Numbered from the stretch's first letter, positions 38,901 to 52,599 are shown. The stretch: DNA of 64,000 bases from Callaeas wilsoni (GCA_013398955.1 VWPU01003223.1:496001-560000), one strand, 5' to 3'. Numbers and translations: made by a program. The notes: generated from the letters alone by a model not told the origin.

Positions 38901-39437
38901 TATAATAAAAATATTCTTGGCTGGGTACACCATTCAAGGAGTAAGGTATGAACTTAATCCGTGCAAGGGATGGCTTACCAGAGGATATGCTGGTTTGACA
39001 AGCCCAAAGTAGGTTAACGACCTTCCCTAGCAATTAAAACACTACCTTTACTTACCCAAAACTGCCTTGCCTGCTGTAACTTAATGTACATTGGAAAATG
39101 GATGGAAGTTTAGTTTGGAAATCAGTCTTCTGAGCAAACTCTCTAAGCATATTTGTGCAGCTATATCACCAGTTATAAAATAGACCTATATATCTGCGAT
39201 CAGCAGTGTTGGTTACCCAGCATGAAACTTTCGTATCCTGTGGTCTCAGGTTGAGCACCTCTAAGTGAAAGACACCATTATCCAGCCACACCCTCAAAAC
39301 AACAGCTGAACTGATGCTCTCCTTTTTTATTTTCTTTTTTTTTTTAACCCCAGACATAATTCCTCCTGTAGAAAAAAGCAGAAGTTTTTGACTGTCACCT
39401 ACAAAGTAAAACGTAACCTGTGTAGTATTTTAGTCAA
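35953..39437. other. unique AT-rich noncoding DNA
   Basis: No gene seen. A more GC-balanced patch lies at 37240-37460 with few CpGs. A T-rich run (T4-C-T10) at 39333-39347 ends about 90 bases before the LTR. Confidence 0.6.
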
Positions 39438-39442
39438 CTGAC
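39438..39442. repeat. target-site duplication CTGAC, left copy
   Basis: CTGAC directly precedes the LTR and recurs directly after it at 40045-40049. Five bases is the usual duplication size for ERVL-type integration. Confidence 0.85.
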
Positions 39443-40044
39443 TGTGCTGGTTTCACCTGGGGTAGAGTTAATTTTGTTCCCAGTGGCTGGTGCGAGGCTA
39501 TGTTTTGGGTTTGTACTGAACCCAGTGAAGATAACATGGAGATGTTTTTGTTGCTGCTGAGCAGGGCTTGCACAAGATCCAAGGCCTTTGCTGCTTTTCC
39601 CACTGCCACCCGCACTGGTGAGAAGGTTGGGGGTGCATGGGAGGCTGGGAGGAGACACCGCTGGGACAGGTGACCCCAACAGTCAAAAGGGATATCCCAG
39701 ACCATATGGCATCACACTCAGTATATAAAGTGAGGGGAAGAAGGAGGAAGGGGGAGAATGTTCGGAATGTTGGTGTTTGTCTTCCCAAGTGACCATCACC
39801 TGTGATGGGGCCCTGCTCTCCTGGAGATGGCTGAACCCCTCCCTGCCCATGGGAACCACTGAATTAACTCCTTGTTTTGCTTTGCCTGTGTGTGTGGCTT
39901 TTGCTTTCCCTATTAAACTGCCTTTATCTCAACCCACAAATATTCTCACTTTTACCCTTCCCATTCTCTTCCCAGTCCCACTGGTGCGGGAGAGAGCGAG
40001 TGGCTGCTTGGGGCTTAGCTGCTGGTTGGGGTTAAACCATGACA
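39443..40044 (+). mobile_element. solo ERVL-like LTR, 602 bp, intact termini
   Basis: It begins TGTGCTGGTTTCACC and ends AAACCATGACA, has TG...CA termini, and is flanked by identical CTGAC. A TATATAAAG box lies at 39722-39730, with an ATTAAA signal at 39912-39917 in TTCCCTATTAAACTGCC. There is no primer-binding site or internal region, so this is a solo LTR left by recombination between the two LTRs of a provirus. It is strongly similar by eye to 57613-58236 and less so to 1-502. Open frames of 80-100 codons in it on both strands (39430-40088) are LTR sequence. The well-kept ends suggest it is younger than the window-start copy. Confidence 0.92.
39722..39730 (+). promoter_or_regulatory. TATA box of solo LTR
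   Basis: TATATAAAG, about 280 bases into the LTR. The same box lies at 57914-57922 in the second full copy and is deleted in the copy at 1-502. It could start plus-strand transcription into 40 kb onward. Confidence 0.6.
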
Positions 40045-40049
40045 CTGAC
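40045..40049. repeat. target-site duplication CTGAC, right copy
   Basis: Identical to 39438-39442 and directly after the terminal CA of the LTR. Confidence 0.85.
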
Positions 40050-43000
40050 AGAATGTCAAACACAGGTATACTGGAATCCTGCCATTAGTTTTGATTACTT
40101 CCAACTGAAATGTTTGCCAACATGGTTTCCAAGTGTATTTTCTGCTTTAAGTAAATATGTTCATATTAAATAAGTCATCATATCATATAAAAGTCCTCAT
40201 GTAGCTGGAAGGTAAAAATCAATGGGATACCGCAAATTTACAACCATGCAGATTCCTTTTCGGTGGGAAAAGCCAGTCTTGATTTTCAGTCACACAGGGT
40301 CACTCAATAGTGTTTTGTCCAGGATCTTTCATTACTGAATTATGTCACCTATGTATGCTGCCCATACAAACTGGACAGAGTGCACTAAATGGGATGTTCA
40401 CATTTTCTGATTATAGGGATCTAACCTACCTTCTCTGAATTTTCACCAAAGTTGATCCTATTTCTTCCATTCACCTGCACAGGTGATGCAGGCTCAGAAA
40501 GGTGACATTACAGCCAGGTGGACCTGAGTATTACCAGCAAAAGGGGAGACCTCACACCTGCCACTGCCCTGTCTGCATACTTCCTTTCCCTCTCTTGCAT
40601 CTTTCCTCACATTTATTTTGGCTTGGCTGCTACTGCTTTAACCTCCTAAATGGGCTTGTGCCAAGGGCCTTCTAAATCATACTTCTTTGACATGGCTAAT
40701 ACGCCTGAATTACTATGGCAAGGTCTTTCCCAGCCCTAAAATCTGAGGCCTGTGGTATGAAATGCGGCTTCATCTAAATCTCGTATTTCTCTCTGGAGGG
40801 CAACGAATTGGCCAGGAGCCATGGCTTCCTCTGTGCCATGCCTTACCTTGCATCTTCTCAAGCAAAGAGTAGAAAGATGCTTTAGAGGATGTTTAACCCA
40901 CAAGCTAACAGCTTGCTCTGCCGCCTCTCCACCATCTGCTGCAGACCAGGGGTACCACCTGGGAAGCTTGTTCAAGAAGCAAGAACAGCCTCCAAGAGCT
41001 TTTCCTCATATCTCTACATGGAACAGTTTTTCTCACCCAGAGTGAAAGCAAAAAGAGAGAGTGATAAATCTTGCAGCTGGCTGGCTATGTCCCTTCCCAG
41101 TCCTCATTCTCTGCCTTCCAACAGGAAGCTACAAGCTGTAAACAAGAATCAGGACAACTTTATTCCACTTTAATTCTGGGGGTGGCCAAACCTAGGGCTG
41201 TGGTGTTGCAGCCTAGTAAGATATGCAAGGAATGAAATAAAAATCCTCAGAGGAACATTTTCAGGATTTGTAGTTCCAGTAAGATTCTTAGTATTTGTGT
41301 TTAATTATTTTACAATGCCTTTAAAATCTGGAGATAATTTGAGCTTTCTGCTTATTCTCTAGAAGGTATAATAAACATCTCTCTAATGCCCAGTAAACAC
41401 TTGCCTCTTATTGTTCTCTTTATTTATATACATGCATTCAATTTCATAGCAACAATAAAGCTGTCCCAGGCTGTAATCTTTCACATCTTGGGTGGCAGTT
41501 CAGATATTTTGGCCACAGAGCTTTAGTAACTGCACTCTCCCCAGGAACTGTACTGTAACTGCCAAGAAACTCATTATTTTTAACTTATTTAATTCTAAAA
41601 GAGTCAAAATAGGACTTTAAACTTTATTCAGGATAGGTCTTATAAGAGCTGAGGCACACAGGCAAAGTCAGTGAAATTAGCAGCACAGACATGCTCTTAT
41701 ATCAGCTTCAGAGTTGAGTAAATTCACTGGCAACAGAGCTGCTCCTAGATTGCACCAAAACAAAGATGAGGAACATGCTTGCAGACCAATAGCTTAATGA
41801 GAAGCTCAAGGTTCTACACAACTATACAGTGGGACAGAGGACTCATATTCTACACAGCCGTTGAGGAAAACTCCCAGTTTCAGAGAAGGATATGACAAAA
41901 TCCGAAACAAAGCCCTTCTCATATCATTACTGTTTAAGTCACAACATTCTCTTCACCAGGTAGCACTGTATTCCAGCAGAGATCTTTTTATCTTACCTAT
42001 AAGTTCCTGGAAAACTCTGATTTGGTGACAGATGTCTTTCTGCCTTTGGCAACACAATCATTCATTAGTACTCATGCATAAAGGTAATGTTGATTAAAAA
42101 AGTAACAACTCAAATGAACCATCACATCTGGAATTTCTACAAGAGATCATACCCTTGTCCTTCAATAGTACCCATCAAGAAAACTACATCTTGACTCAAT
42201 ATTTTGATACATTTAGCTAGAGAAAGATAATTTCCGATTTCTTTGCTTTCTTTCTCTCCTCATTCTCTTCTCTTCTTAGGTTCCTAAATTTCAGGCATTA
42301 CTGACAAAGGTAGTGGTCACATACATGATAAAAATGACCAGATTCACCTTTTCTGCTGTGTTATTGACTGCAGACACATAATCAACCTGCATTTTTAGAG
42401 AAAAAGAGTGATTTTGGTAACCAGCAGAAGAACTCAACCATATGAAAAATGCTCAGCAATCAAACAAAGAAGAGAAATAGCTAGTCAATTTTTTTAAAGA
42501 GTGGGTAAAGGTTGTTTCTACTATTAATCTAGCTTATTTTTCTCTATGAAAAATGGTTTTATAAAAAATGGTAGTCAGGCAGATGACAGCGCTCACAACA
42601 CTACCCTTTTCCTGGAAAGCTCTGAGGATCACTTGGGTATGTGTCACTGCATGCTTAATGCATGAAGCAAGCTGACCCATTATACTTGGATGAAATAAAG
42701 TAATATGTTTAGCACTAGTTTAATATAGGAAGAAAACTAGATATATTTACTATAACTCAGAGTAATTCAAATGTGAGAACTTGTTGCTTACCACCATGGT
42801 TACTTGACAACCCATTTTCAGACCAGAGTACCCTTTATTTCAGTCACACAGAGCTGAGGGCAAAGGCTCTAGTATCTTCCAAGGAAAGGTCAGAAACAGG
42901 CTCCATCCAGCTCAGCCTTTGAGTGTTAAGAAGTACTGTCTATTTATACTGACGATTTATTTTGCAAGGTGCCAGCATTGACACTGAGTAATAAGGAAGG

Positions 43001-44089
43001 AGATGTGCACTCTTTTATCTTTGTAGTGTTATTGTGTAAAACAAGGAATATACACAGACTTTACAGTTATTAAATGTAAAATATTAAAGATATAGATGTA
43101 CAGTTACACTGCCTTCTCGTGAAAGTTCCCAGAGGAACAGCAGGCAGATTTTCCCTATGTCTGAAATAACACAGGAAATGCCAAACCATTGGACTGGACT
43201 CCTGGTTAGTCAGCCCCTAGCTGACTCTCCTCATGAGTAGTCATGACAGTTCAAAAACATGACTAACAGGAGCTTTGCAATGAGGGGCCCACAAACCACT
43301 GGCCATTTAATAACAGTCCTCAAAATCACTTAAAGAAAATTCTTTAGCTGTAAGTTTTATGGAGCTTATACGATTACAGTTATTCTATTACCTTGAATGC
43401 TAAAGCCTGACCACATACTGTGTAGAAAGCCAGTCTGCTTCATATCTGTCCCATTCAGCAAAAACCTCTCATAACACCAGGAGAAAAAGCAGCCACCACA
43501 CAGATTCACAGTCCATTTTGTCATTGTTTAACTTTCCGGTTGGCAGAACCATAAAAAGGTTAAAAGGCAGGTATGTTTTACAGGGGGTTTTGCCTCATCA
43601 ATATTTTTGAGGTCAGCACATTTAAAATAACACCAGCATACAAATGGTAAACTATTCTGACAACACAGATGCACCGAAATTCAATGCACTTAAGCCCAGC
43701 TCTGACAAGCCATCTCCTGTTGTAGAGAAAAAATATTTCCTCTAAGAGTTCCTGTTAGTTTTGCCTTGTACTTATTTAAGTCCCCATCATAAGATGGTGA
43801 TAATTCTCTGATACAAGTTGTTTTCAGCTACTAGAGACTACAACAATTACTATAAATAACATGCTAAGGTCCAAGTCTGAGGTCCTCCTCTTAGCAGACT
43901 GCACACACCCTAAATCAGTCCAGTTCCAACAGCTTATAAGCAATGTAGACAAAATTAAAGAAAGAAATTTTATGATCCCACCTTCCTAGAGATAGGCTGA
44001 AGCACCAAGAAATTCATGAATGGTGGGAAATAATAAATTCATCTAGATTTTCTTGGCAGATTCACACAAACAGAGTGGTTTTGGAGATG
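40050..44089. other. unique AT-rich noncoding DNA
   Basis: No gene seen. At about 40715-40745 the text AAGGTCTTTCCCAGCCCTAAAATCT recalls a decayed CR1 tail but is too short to call. Overlapping open frames at 40736-41173 show no recognisable domain. Confidence 0.55.
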
Positions 44090-44412
44090 CCTAACAGCAT
44101 CCCCACCACTATATACAAGGAGGGTACCCAGATGAGGGACTTGTGCTTCATACCAGGGTATGGAAGGAGAACAAGAGCCAGTGGGCATATGTTGAAGCAA
44201 GAGGAGTTTGGACATGGTATAAGGAAAAGCTTTTCCACCCTGAGGGCAGCCAAGCAACACTGTGCAGTTTTTGTGCTTGGGGAAGTTTAAGACTGAAAAG
44301 GATAAAGGCCTGGGCAATGTGTCTGACCTCAGAGCTGAGCCTGCATTGAGCAGGAAGTTGATAGAAACATCCTGAGGTCCCATCCAGCCTCTATGATCCA
44401 ATGATGCTATGA
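44090..44412 (+). mobile_element. CR1 LINE, 3' end
   Basis: Successive blocks follow the CR1 3' untranslated region: TATACAAGGAGGGTACCCAG (44111-44130), then the GAACAAGAGCCAGTGGGCA block (44169-44187), AAGCAAGAGGAGTTTGGACAT (about 44195), AAGCTTTTCCACCCTGAGGG (44227-44246), TTGAGCAGGAAGTTGATAG (44346-44364), and the terminal GAGGTCCCATCCAGCCTCTATGATCC with an octamer-like ATGATGCTATGA ending near 44412. The copy is diverged, lacks the polymerase ORF, and its upstream edge is uncertain by some tens of bases. The 120-codon minus frame across it is antisense noise. Confidence 0.85.
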
Positions 44413-45405
44413 AAGAAATGTTAATGCAAATCTGTTTGGTTTTTTTTCAAAATGTGCTTTCTCTGAAAATTTTCAACTGAATCACTTGGCATCAGTTGCA
44501 GAAATTTATGAAATTCAAAATTAAAGCTTTAATTTTTAGAATATTAATCTAAATATAAGTGCAGAAATGTCAAACTACAATTCCAAACTGAAAAAGATAA
44601 TATTCACTTCTTTTTGCAAGGCTGTAACCAAAACACATTAAAAAACTTCTTGATTATTGTTTACTTTCTGGCAGGACATTAGCTAATCAGCAGAAGTCGA
44701 TGAATTTAACTTGAATGAAATCCACATTTCTTGCTAAGAAAAAAAAAAATGACACAAATATCACCCACATCACCTCCAATGTTTTGTGGTAAGACCTTCT
44801 CTCTCTATCTACTGAAGACTCGGGCAGTAATTGTACACAACACTAAATGTCCTCATATCCTGCCATTTGCAGGGGAAGTCCCATGTGCCCAGCCTCTTGA
44901 AGGAATGCTCAGCATTCTGCTGGCTTGGACCCCACCTCCTTTGGGAGCTGACCTTAATATTTAACCTACTTTAATCATGCTGCAGAATGATTATGAAAAA
45001 TTATCAAACTGGAAAACACTATTAGTGTTGGCAATTACTGATATTTTTTAAACAAACCTTTTGTTCTTTTTTTTCTATTTCCAGTAAAGTGAAATTAAAA
45101 AAGCCATGAAATTAAATACACCACACGGAGTAGTAAGGCATTTCCAGAAAGAACTGAACTGTACAGATGTGTGGCACAGGCACCAAAAAGCAGAATTTAT
45201 GACACATAAAGCCTTTAACCTGCAGTTTTTTGCTTATTACCTGTTCAGATTTCAGTGAAAGCCAATTAATTGTTAGTTCTGAGGGCACTTCTCAGACAGT
45301 TGGACAAACTGCTACACTGAACAAGTTTGTTTCTTAGCAAAAGCAAATTTTTGAAAATACCTCTAGAAGTGGAAAAATAAGTTATTTAAAATGCCTTAAA
45401 ATTTT
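44413..45405. other. AT-rich noncoding DNA
   Basis: Nothing identifiable apart from an A9 run near 44739-44747 and a T8 run near 45067. An in-frame TAA at 45397-45399 closes the frame just before the long open frame that follows. Confidence 0.55.
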
Positions 45406-46179
45406 ATGCAAAAACAATTCTCTAAACTCATCCTGTCTCATTTAAAGAAGGCAGGAAACGCATTTGCTGTTCAATTTTACTTAGATCTCAATCTCTTTTG
45501 TGATTTGTTGATAGCACCCATATTTGCAGCTCTGTTCCACATGAATAAAGTGCCAGTAACTCCTGTTCATTATTGCAGAAATACAGTTGAGAGTGAGGGG
45601 TTCAGGGGAGAGGGATATCAGAGGAATTGGCAAGGATCTTGTCTGCTCGTCCATAACAACAAAGGGACTGCAGTCTCTGAGTCTCCTGGGTCCATGGTAG
45701 ATATTACAAAGACAAGGGGTAACATTACCCAGAAAAATCTTTTGCCTCTTAAAGTGTATATGGTCCCCTCTAAGAATAGGACAAAAACTGTATTTCTCAC
45801 TGTATTTCTTTTATATCAGACAGAGGACAGGAGAAGAGAGCACTTTCTGCATACAGAAAAAATTGAGTATACTTTGCTTTCCAGAGCAGGTGATAACAGA
45901 GAGACTACTCTGTTTCTTTTGCCTTACTACAGCCACCTGCAGCAAGGCACAAGCAGGCCAAATGCTGCCTCACCGTGTGTTTGCAGAAAGAGAAGTCATT
46001 ATTTTCAATTCTGGAAGTTTGATCACACTCACACATTCAGTATATTAGTCATTTTAAATAACCTAAACTGTCCAGAAAATAAAACTCAGAATTTAGTTTC
46101 CAACATCACAAGAGTCTGCTCGCACTTGAAATGCTTTTATCTGAAACAAGAGAGGATGGAAGCCTTATTGACTGGGTAG
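45406..46179 (+). other. 257-codon open frame, unknown, possibly chance
   Basis: This is the longest ATG-to-stop frame in the window by about 100 codons. It starts at an ATG in poor context (T at -3, C at +4), with an in-frame TAA three codons upstream. I recognise no domain. Two hydrophobic stretches are visible: LLIAPIFAALFH (about residues 34-45) and TVFLTVFLLY (about 128-137). The middle and C-terminal parts are polar with scattered Cys, His, Lys and Arg, and codon use is AT-rich like the flanks. No similarity to LTR or CR1 proteins is seen. It may be a chance frame, a decayed unknown repeat, or a lineage-specific transcript. Confidence 0.15.
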
Positions 46180-48397
46180 TGTAGTCAAAATTAAGCTGAC
46201 CAACTGATCCGGCATGTCTGGGCCTACCTCGTTGTATTAAAGAACTCTCCAGCTCCATCACAGTAAAACATACTCCAGTTGAAGCTTCAGAACAAAATGA
46301 AAATTTCATTCGATCTGGAAGATATTGATCCATTTGGGACTTACTCAAGCTGCCAGCTTTATCAGTTTAGGCCTCGTGGGCTCATAATAACCAGCCTGTG
46401 CAGTACTCCCTGAGGAGCCTCAAGCAGACTCTCCCTTCGTGCTCTCACCCTGATTCTTCTGTGACCTCGTACCCAGCAAACACAGCTTGCAATCAGCCCT
46501 CTCTAAAAGGCTTTTTGCAGATATCAGTATATCGTAGCACTTTGATTTCTCACAACCAAAAACTCCCCCTGCACCCTCTCACTGAGCTGCAGTTTTGCAC
46601 CAGCCCTTTGGCTTTAACAGGACCTATGAGACTCGCAGTGAAGAGTGGGGCTCTGCACTGTGTACAGCTTTGTACACAGCCACACATGAGGCCATGCTTT
46701 CCAAAATTAGGTTATTCTTAGTAAATCTTCTGTTTTGTCCACTTGCAACATCACCATAAACTGTGGGCATGACTGAAGTAGCCTCATTCAAGGAGTCATT
46801 CAAGAATGAATGTTACAACTCAGAAGACTGACGAATATTGGGGGGTAAGAGGGGTTTAAAGTACTTTAGCATGAAGTAGCTCATAACACAGCCTTTTTAC
46901 ACCACAAAACATGATAGATTTCTAAACATAAACTTTATTCTTCTCCCTGATATGGTGTTTCAGTGGGAAAGCCATAGGCATACACTGTGTCCACAATGCA
47001 AAAGCACTGCAAAGCTGATAGAGACAGACAAGCCACATAAATACACATTTTTTTACCCGTCTAAACATAAGTTATCCCACCGTAATTTCAACAGTATGGT
47101 TACAGCAAATAGCATTCTTACTGTGAAAGTATTTATTCTGGTCAGTTTATTCCTAAACAGCATGGGGAGTAAGGAAATACAATGTAAAGTACTACCTAAT
47201 GATAAATCTGCAATTACTCAAGAGCAGCTCTACTGATACAATTATTTTGGCAAGAAGAAATATGTCCCATAACAAAAACTGTTGCTTTGTATATATAAGA
47301 ACACACACATACAATACATCCAAGTTCACTTTCCCTGCACAGATCAACACCCACACCAGTCCTGCATGCACAAACCAAAGAAGAAAAGTCCTGTGGAGCA
47401 CAGGACAGGGAATCAATTCAGGGCCTTGTTAGCATGAGCAAACACCATCACATTGCTTCACACCTGAGCTGGGACAGCACAGCTCTGCACAAGAGAAAGT
47501 GACTGGCCACAGATCTCTCCCTTTCAGTCATCAATATCACTGACTTCCTTTTCCCTTCATTTTATTACGTTCTCTTATAGCTATTTTCCATCTGTCGTGT
47601 CACCTGTTTTTCTCTTTGTCTGGTTACTGCCACATCAATTCATTCCAACAGGTACTATCAAAAACACAGCAGGCAGATGAAATGCATTCAGCTCGTCACC
47701 AACAGTCCAATGCCCACTCAGGGGTGATGTTACAGTCTTTATTCTACAGTTAGTTCCTGCCCACTGCTCCAACTTAGACTTTCATTTGGTATTCTGTTCC
47801 CCCAGCTAGAGAGCATTTATACTTCCCTTTGGATTTATTTTCTGTTCTAGATACCTATCTCTGAAAATGAAGATATGGAAGGAAGACCCATGGACTATGT
47901 GACACAATTAGTACCAGGAAAAACAGTGTATCTGTGGAGCCTTTTTGCATGGTTATATTTCACACATCTAACACTGCAAGGAGACACACTCTGATCACAT
48001 TAAATTCAAATCAATAATGTAATGGGCAGTTTCAATGACTCTCCGGAGATACAATCGTGCTCCGAAGCTCACTGAGGCCAATCTTGGGTCACTTGTTTCT
48101 GAATGTATGATAAGTTACCCCTGCAAGTCAAATTTTGCAAGGACCCAGGCATCTCCTGGGGTTTGTGATGCATGTCTTTAGCTCCTACTGAGACTAATGG
48201 GACCTTAAGGGGCTGGACAAATTTCAGGAACAGGCATTTTCCAAATTATAAAAGCAATTCCTGTCTGAGGACCGGATCCAATACCATGACATATGCCCTG
48301 CATTGCTGCTGAAAGAAAAAGAAGCACAAAATATTCATTCGCTTGAAGAGGGAGACTACAGAAAGCCCTTAAGTTAGAACACAAGGCAACCAACTCA
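46180..48397. other. unique AT-rich noncoding DNA
   Basis: No gene seen. The longest open frame (46398-46721, plus, 107 codons) has no recognisable domain. Confidence 0.6.
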
Positions 48398-48418
48398 CGC
48401 GTGGCGCTCGTCAATACG
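48398..48418. other. CpG burst
   Basis: Five CpGs within 21 bases (48398, 48400, 48405, 48409, 48417), including ACGCGT, in otherwise CpG-poor DNA. Too short to call a promoter. Confidence 0.3.
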
Positions 48419-51400
48419 ACTCTTAGGAGGCTCCCAGGAAAGCTGGCTGCTGGGGCAGCCAGCCAAATTGAGGTTACCACAATGTGTGTTAGGAGGGCAA
48501 GACATGATTACAGTACCATTATTTACCGAGGAAGATATAGAATTTTTTCAAGCATGACTGAATTGCATCTGCCCTTGAACACCTGGCTGGGAGTAAAACT
48601 GGCTCACAGGCAGAGAGAGGCTGGCTGCCTTTGCTGCCGATAAACTCACTGTCATGAGAACTTCAAAGAGCAAGGCATTTAGTAACTAAAGGAGTATAAA
48701 TATAGGGCATGTGATCATGCCATTTCCCCTTCTCTATCTGATGCCACTGGAAAGCATGGAATGACAAAAACAAAGCTTGTTTTCATGTTCTTTTCTACCA
48801 AGACTAAATAAGATTATAGTAGACGCAGAAGGGCAGTCACACCGACAGCGCTGTGATATTGTGAAGCTGGTTGGGGGCAAGGGAAAAAAAAAGCACCAAT
48901 TCAAAAAGTCTCTCAGCAGTCTATTTTAAGGAGGCATCTTATATAACAGGAAGCAAGCACAGTTAGTCTAGATTCTTTAACACCGTCTGTCACATTGCCA
49001 CAAGCAAAGGAAGTATAAAGAAGTACGTGAGACCATTTGAAGACTGTTAGTTTTAATTAGTCTGTAATAATGTTGGTTATATAAATCCTTGCAGGTTGAA
49101 TTAGAGGAAGAAAGTTCCATGGAGATTAAGCCTATATAATATCTAAATCATTCCAAAGCTAAGGGGAAAAATAGATCTTTTTCCTTTTTTTTGCAAATGG
49201 CGAGCCCAGACATGAGGGTGGCGATCAGTGTTTGGTATTTACAGGCACTGACCATTAACACTGGTCTGAACTCCTCAGAGTAGGAATACCCACTCTCAAG
49301 GAGGCAAGGGACAGGTGGCTGCTCCTTGGCAAAAGAGCGCTTTTCTGTCCAAAAGCTACCACGTGAAGCATCAGCTGTCCATGTACAGTTTAGCAGGAGC
49401 ACAAGAAGGGTCCCTCAAGGTTGTGGTACACCAGCTGGCTGCTTAGTCACTACCCCAGCCCAGCCTGCAAGTGCTACCGTGGTGCCCAGAGCTAACACAC
49501 CTTCTCTACCTTTTCTCTCTACAAGGACAGCCACATAACACAGGGCAGGATGGAATCCTCGGTCTCTTAGGTTTGTAGTTTAGGGGTTAGAATTTGGCTA
49601 ATAGCTTTGGTCATAGATAGTGTTTAGGATGAAAGAATGTACTAGAATTTTAAGAAGACCAGTGAAACACTTCTGTGTCTTAAAACCACACTTTTTTTTT
49701 AAGGTTTAGCATAGATGGAAAGTGAAATAAAATTGCCTGTTACTGGTTGAAAAGAATGCTGTGTCTAATTTAAACTAGAATTTTGATAGTTTCATTTCTG
49801 ATGCTAAACCAAAAAACAATGGTTCATGTAGTGTTACTTTGCTAACCTGAGGATTACAGGAAGAATTGTATGGGCACCACCCAGATTTGTGGAGCTTTAC
49901 CCCAACCAACTACTATCTGCTTCTCCCAAGGCTGTGCGGGTACATAGATCAGAAATAGCCCATATCCAGAAAAGCAATGCCACACAGAAACTTTGCAAGC
50001 CTCAAGAAAAGAAAACATAATTTAGGCATTAAGATGTAACTGTGCATAAAACATCTGGAGCAGATTTTCAGGAAATCTAAGTTAGCTTTGCTCCAAATAC
50101 TTCTGTATGATTTCACAGCAGCTGGTTCATGGAGAGTTTAAAATTTGTCCCACTCTTTATCTCAATTAGATACAAAACTAAAAGCTTCCTAATCCACGAA
50201 AGACTGCTAAAATAGCAGAAGAAAAGATGAAAGGATGAAAGTTCGGTCAGCTAATAAAAATATAAATAAGATTGAAACTTGCAATAACTGAATATTACTA
50301 CATGTTGATACAATGCTTTACCAGTTTTTATCCATTTAGTTCTTGGTATGCTGACTCAAAAAGAGAAAGACCCATTTAGGCATGCCTTACGCATATAATA
50401 CTAAGCCTTCCCTTCATGAAAAAGCATCTGTATATCTCTGTGTCAGGAACTTTTCATAGTGACTAATGTCTAAACCAAGGAGACATTGTTTTCATTATAC
50501 TTTTTAAATGGGCATATTGAAACTTATAAAAGAAGCAAAGAAGGTAATAAAACTCCTCCAGTTCCCCATCCAAATAACTATAATCACATTAATTATATTG
50601 CCTTCCAGTCAATCATTATCATTACTACATTATGGTTAGAAAATCAAATGCAAGAAACTTTTCTTTGTGCCTGATAATAAAACATTTTGCTCAGATGTTC
50701 CTAGTTAGAGCTGCAGTTTCCCTCACAGAAGTACAACAGTAGGGACGTGAAGACAGAAAGCCATGAAGTTCCCCAAACCCACAGAGATGGTACAAAGCCA
50801 GAAGGAATGGCAGAGTTACAATTCCCTGGGCAAACGCTACCATTGCCTAACAGACTTCATCTGAGAAGGTTTCTCGACCGAATTTCACAGTAACTTCCCA
50901 CCCCACAGGGTACCTGCTCTAGCAACACTTTTCTCATTTACAGGAGGCTTTGAATAGCATGTTACAAACTTCTCCCTGCAGCTTTTTGAAAGAAGCTGCA
51001 CCTGTTTCTTTCTTCCATGCTATCCAATGTGCAGGAGCGGCTATGAAAGAGCAAAACACGCAGTGTGTGTGTAACTGGGAGAGGCAAACACCTGCTGGGA
51101 CTCCCTTTAACCAGTAATCCAAGAATTCCCTTGCAGAGGGCTGAAGAGGTTAAGCCTTTACCCCTGTTTCTCTATACACGCATGCACAGAATGTAATTTT
51201 TACCTCTGCAATGCAATGAGCTAAATATAATTTACATAGCAAGGTACACATAAACATAAATAGACATAGCACATATTTCTCTTGTATACATGCAAACCTT
51301 GGCTGTTGAACAGCTGATGGAAAAGGCATGTCCAGTTACTCCAGTTCAAAAGCCAAGGCTCACATGTAGCAGCCAAGATGAACCGTAGTTCCCTCTGCTG

Positions 51401-52599
51401 CCCTGCTGGTCATGGTTTGTCATGTTGGGAGAGCACACACACCCCTGAAGGGCTGCCTTTTTAGCCTACCAGTGATCCAATTTACAACATTGACCCACTG
51501 GTACACTGAGCACAAGAGTTACACTGGCACAACACCCGGAAGAAACAGGAAAGGAGGTCAGTAAACTGTGGCATGAAATCAAGATGTAGCCAGAAGCATG
51601 AAGAGGAGTGATTCTCTTTGCCTGGCTCTTTTTCTGTGCCACCATGGTCCTTTCTTTGATCTTCCTTCCAGCTGTTGCCATAACATGGCTTTCAATTTCA
51701 TTTCTCTAACTGCAATTTGATTCAAGCATGTTTGCAAAATCTCTCCTGAGATTTTAGAATCACTGTTGCATGTCTCCTTACTCAAACAACAATGGAGCCT
51801 GCTCCTGAGGACCTCAGGTCTGATTTTTCATTACCTTGCAAACTCATTACTTGTTTACATCTGCATAAAATTCAGATGCTCGAGCATTATAAACTCAGGT
51901 GGCCTCAGTATAAATGTTTGCACAAGAGGCAGAATGTCAGACCAAGTGAAGCATGCCCTCCTGGCAGCAAAGAGACACCCAGAGCAGTACTGCACCATCT
52001 CCCTAGAGCTGGAAGAAGCTCCAGTGATGGTATTTGCATAACCTCCCAGTAGTACCACGTTCATACAGCACACACAGCAAGCACACTGCAGTCTGCTCCA
52101 AAGAAAGGCATTGCCAGAGGCAGCACCAGCACAAAGGGGATGTGACTGAAGGCAGCGTCAGGAATATGTCACTAAGGGACAGTGGGGAAGCCACACACTC
52201 CTCAGACACAGCTGTGGCTTAGACAGGCAGAGCTGTCTCAAGCACTCCATGCTGTTTACAATTTTTCTGAGGCTCTCTTCTTTTCCAGGTAAAAATAAAA
52301 AAGTTTATCAGTGCAGCAGGGTCTGTTCAAAGCAAAATGTGAAGATCTAATCAACAACAAAAAAAAATATATTATTAGGTGAGCAGGGTGTTGGTGGTGC
52401 TCCTGGAAGACTCCTAATAGGTTTTTTTAAAAAGAAAATCAGATAAATAAAAATTATTTTTTAAAAATATATATATTCCTAAGCTTTTACACAATCTCAT
52501 CTTTTTCTGTAAGATAAACTGGTTTTATAAAAAATTCTTAAGGTTATCACTGTCTCTAGCAAAACCTGACTGATCCTACATAGGATACTTCAGGTGGGA
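48419..52599. other. unique AT-rich noncoding DNA
   Basis: No gene seen. Short A/T runs occur at 52361-52370 and 52450-52475. The region at 51760-52220 is more GC-balanced and shows several overlapping open frames of 60-91 codons without domains. Confidence 0.55.

Noticed and set aside
39430..40088. Open frames of 80-103 codons on both strands
   Set aside because: They lie in the LTR and its edges. The equivalent frames in the sister copy differ, so there is no protein selection.
40715..40745. Possible CR1 tail (GGTCTTTCCCAGCCCTAAAA)
   Set aside because: About 30 bases of resemblance only, with no octamer repeats and no upstream CR1 sequence.
44039..44401. 120-codon minus-strand frame
   Set aside because: It is the antisense of a plus-strand CR1 3' untranslated region.
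51385..51410. CTCF-like site (CCCTCTGCTGCCCTGCTGG)
   Set aside because: The minus strand CCAGCAGGGCAGC lacks the GGGGGC core needed for a convincing match.
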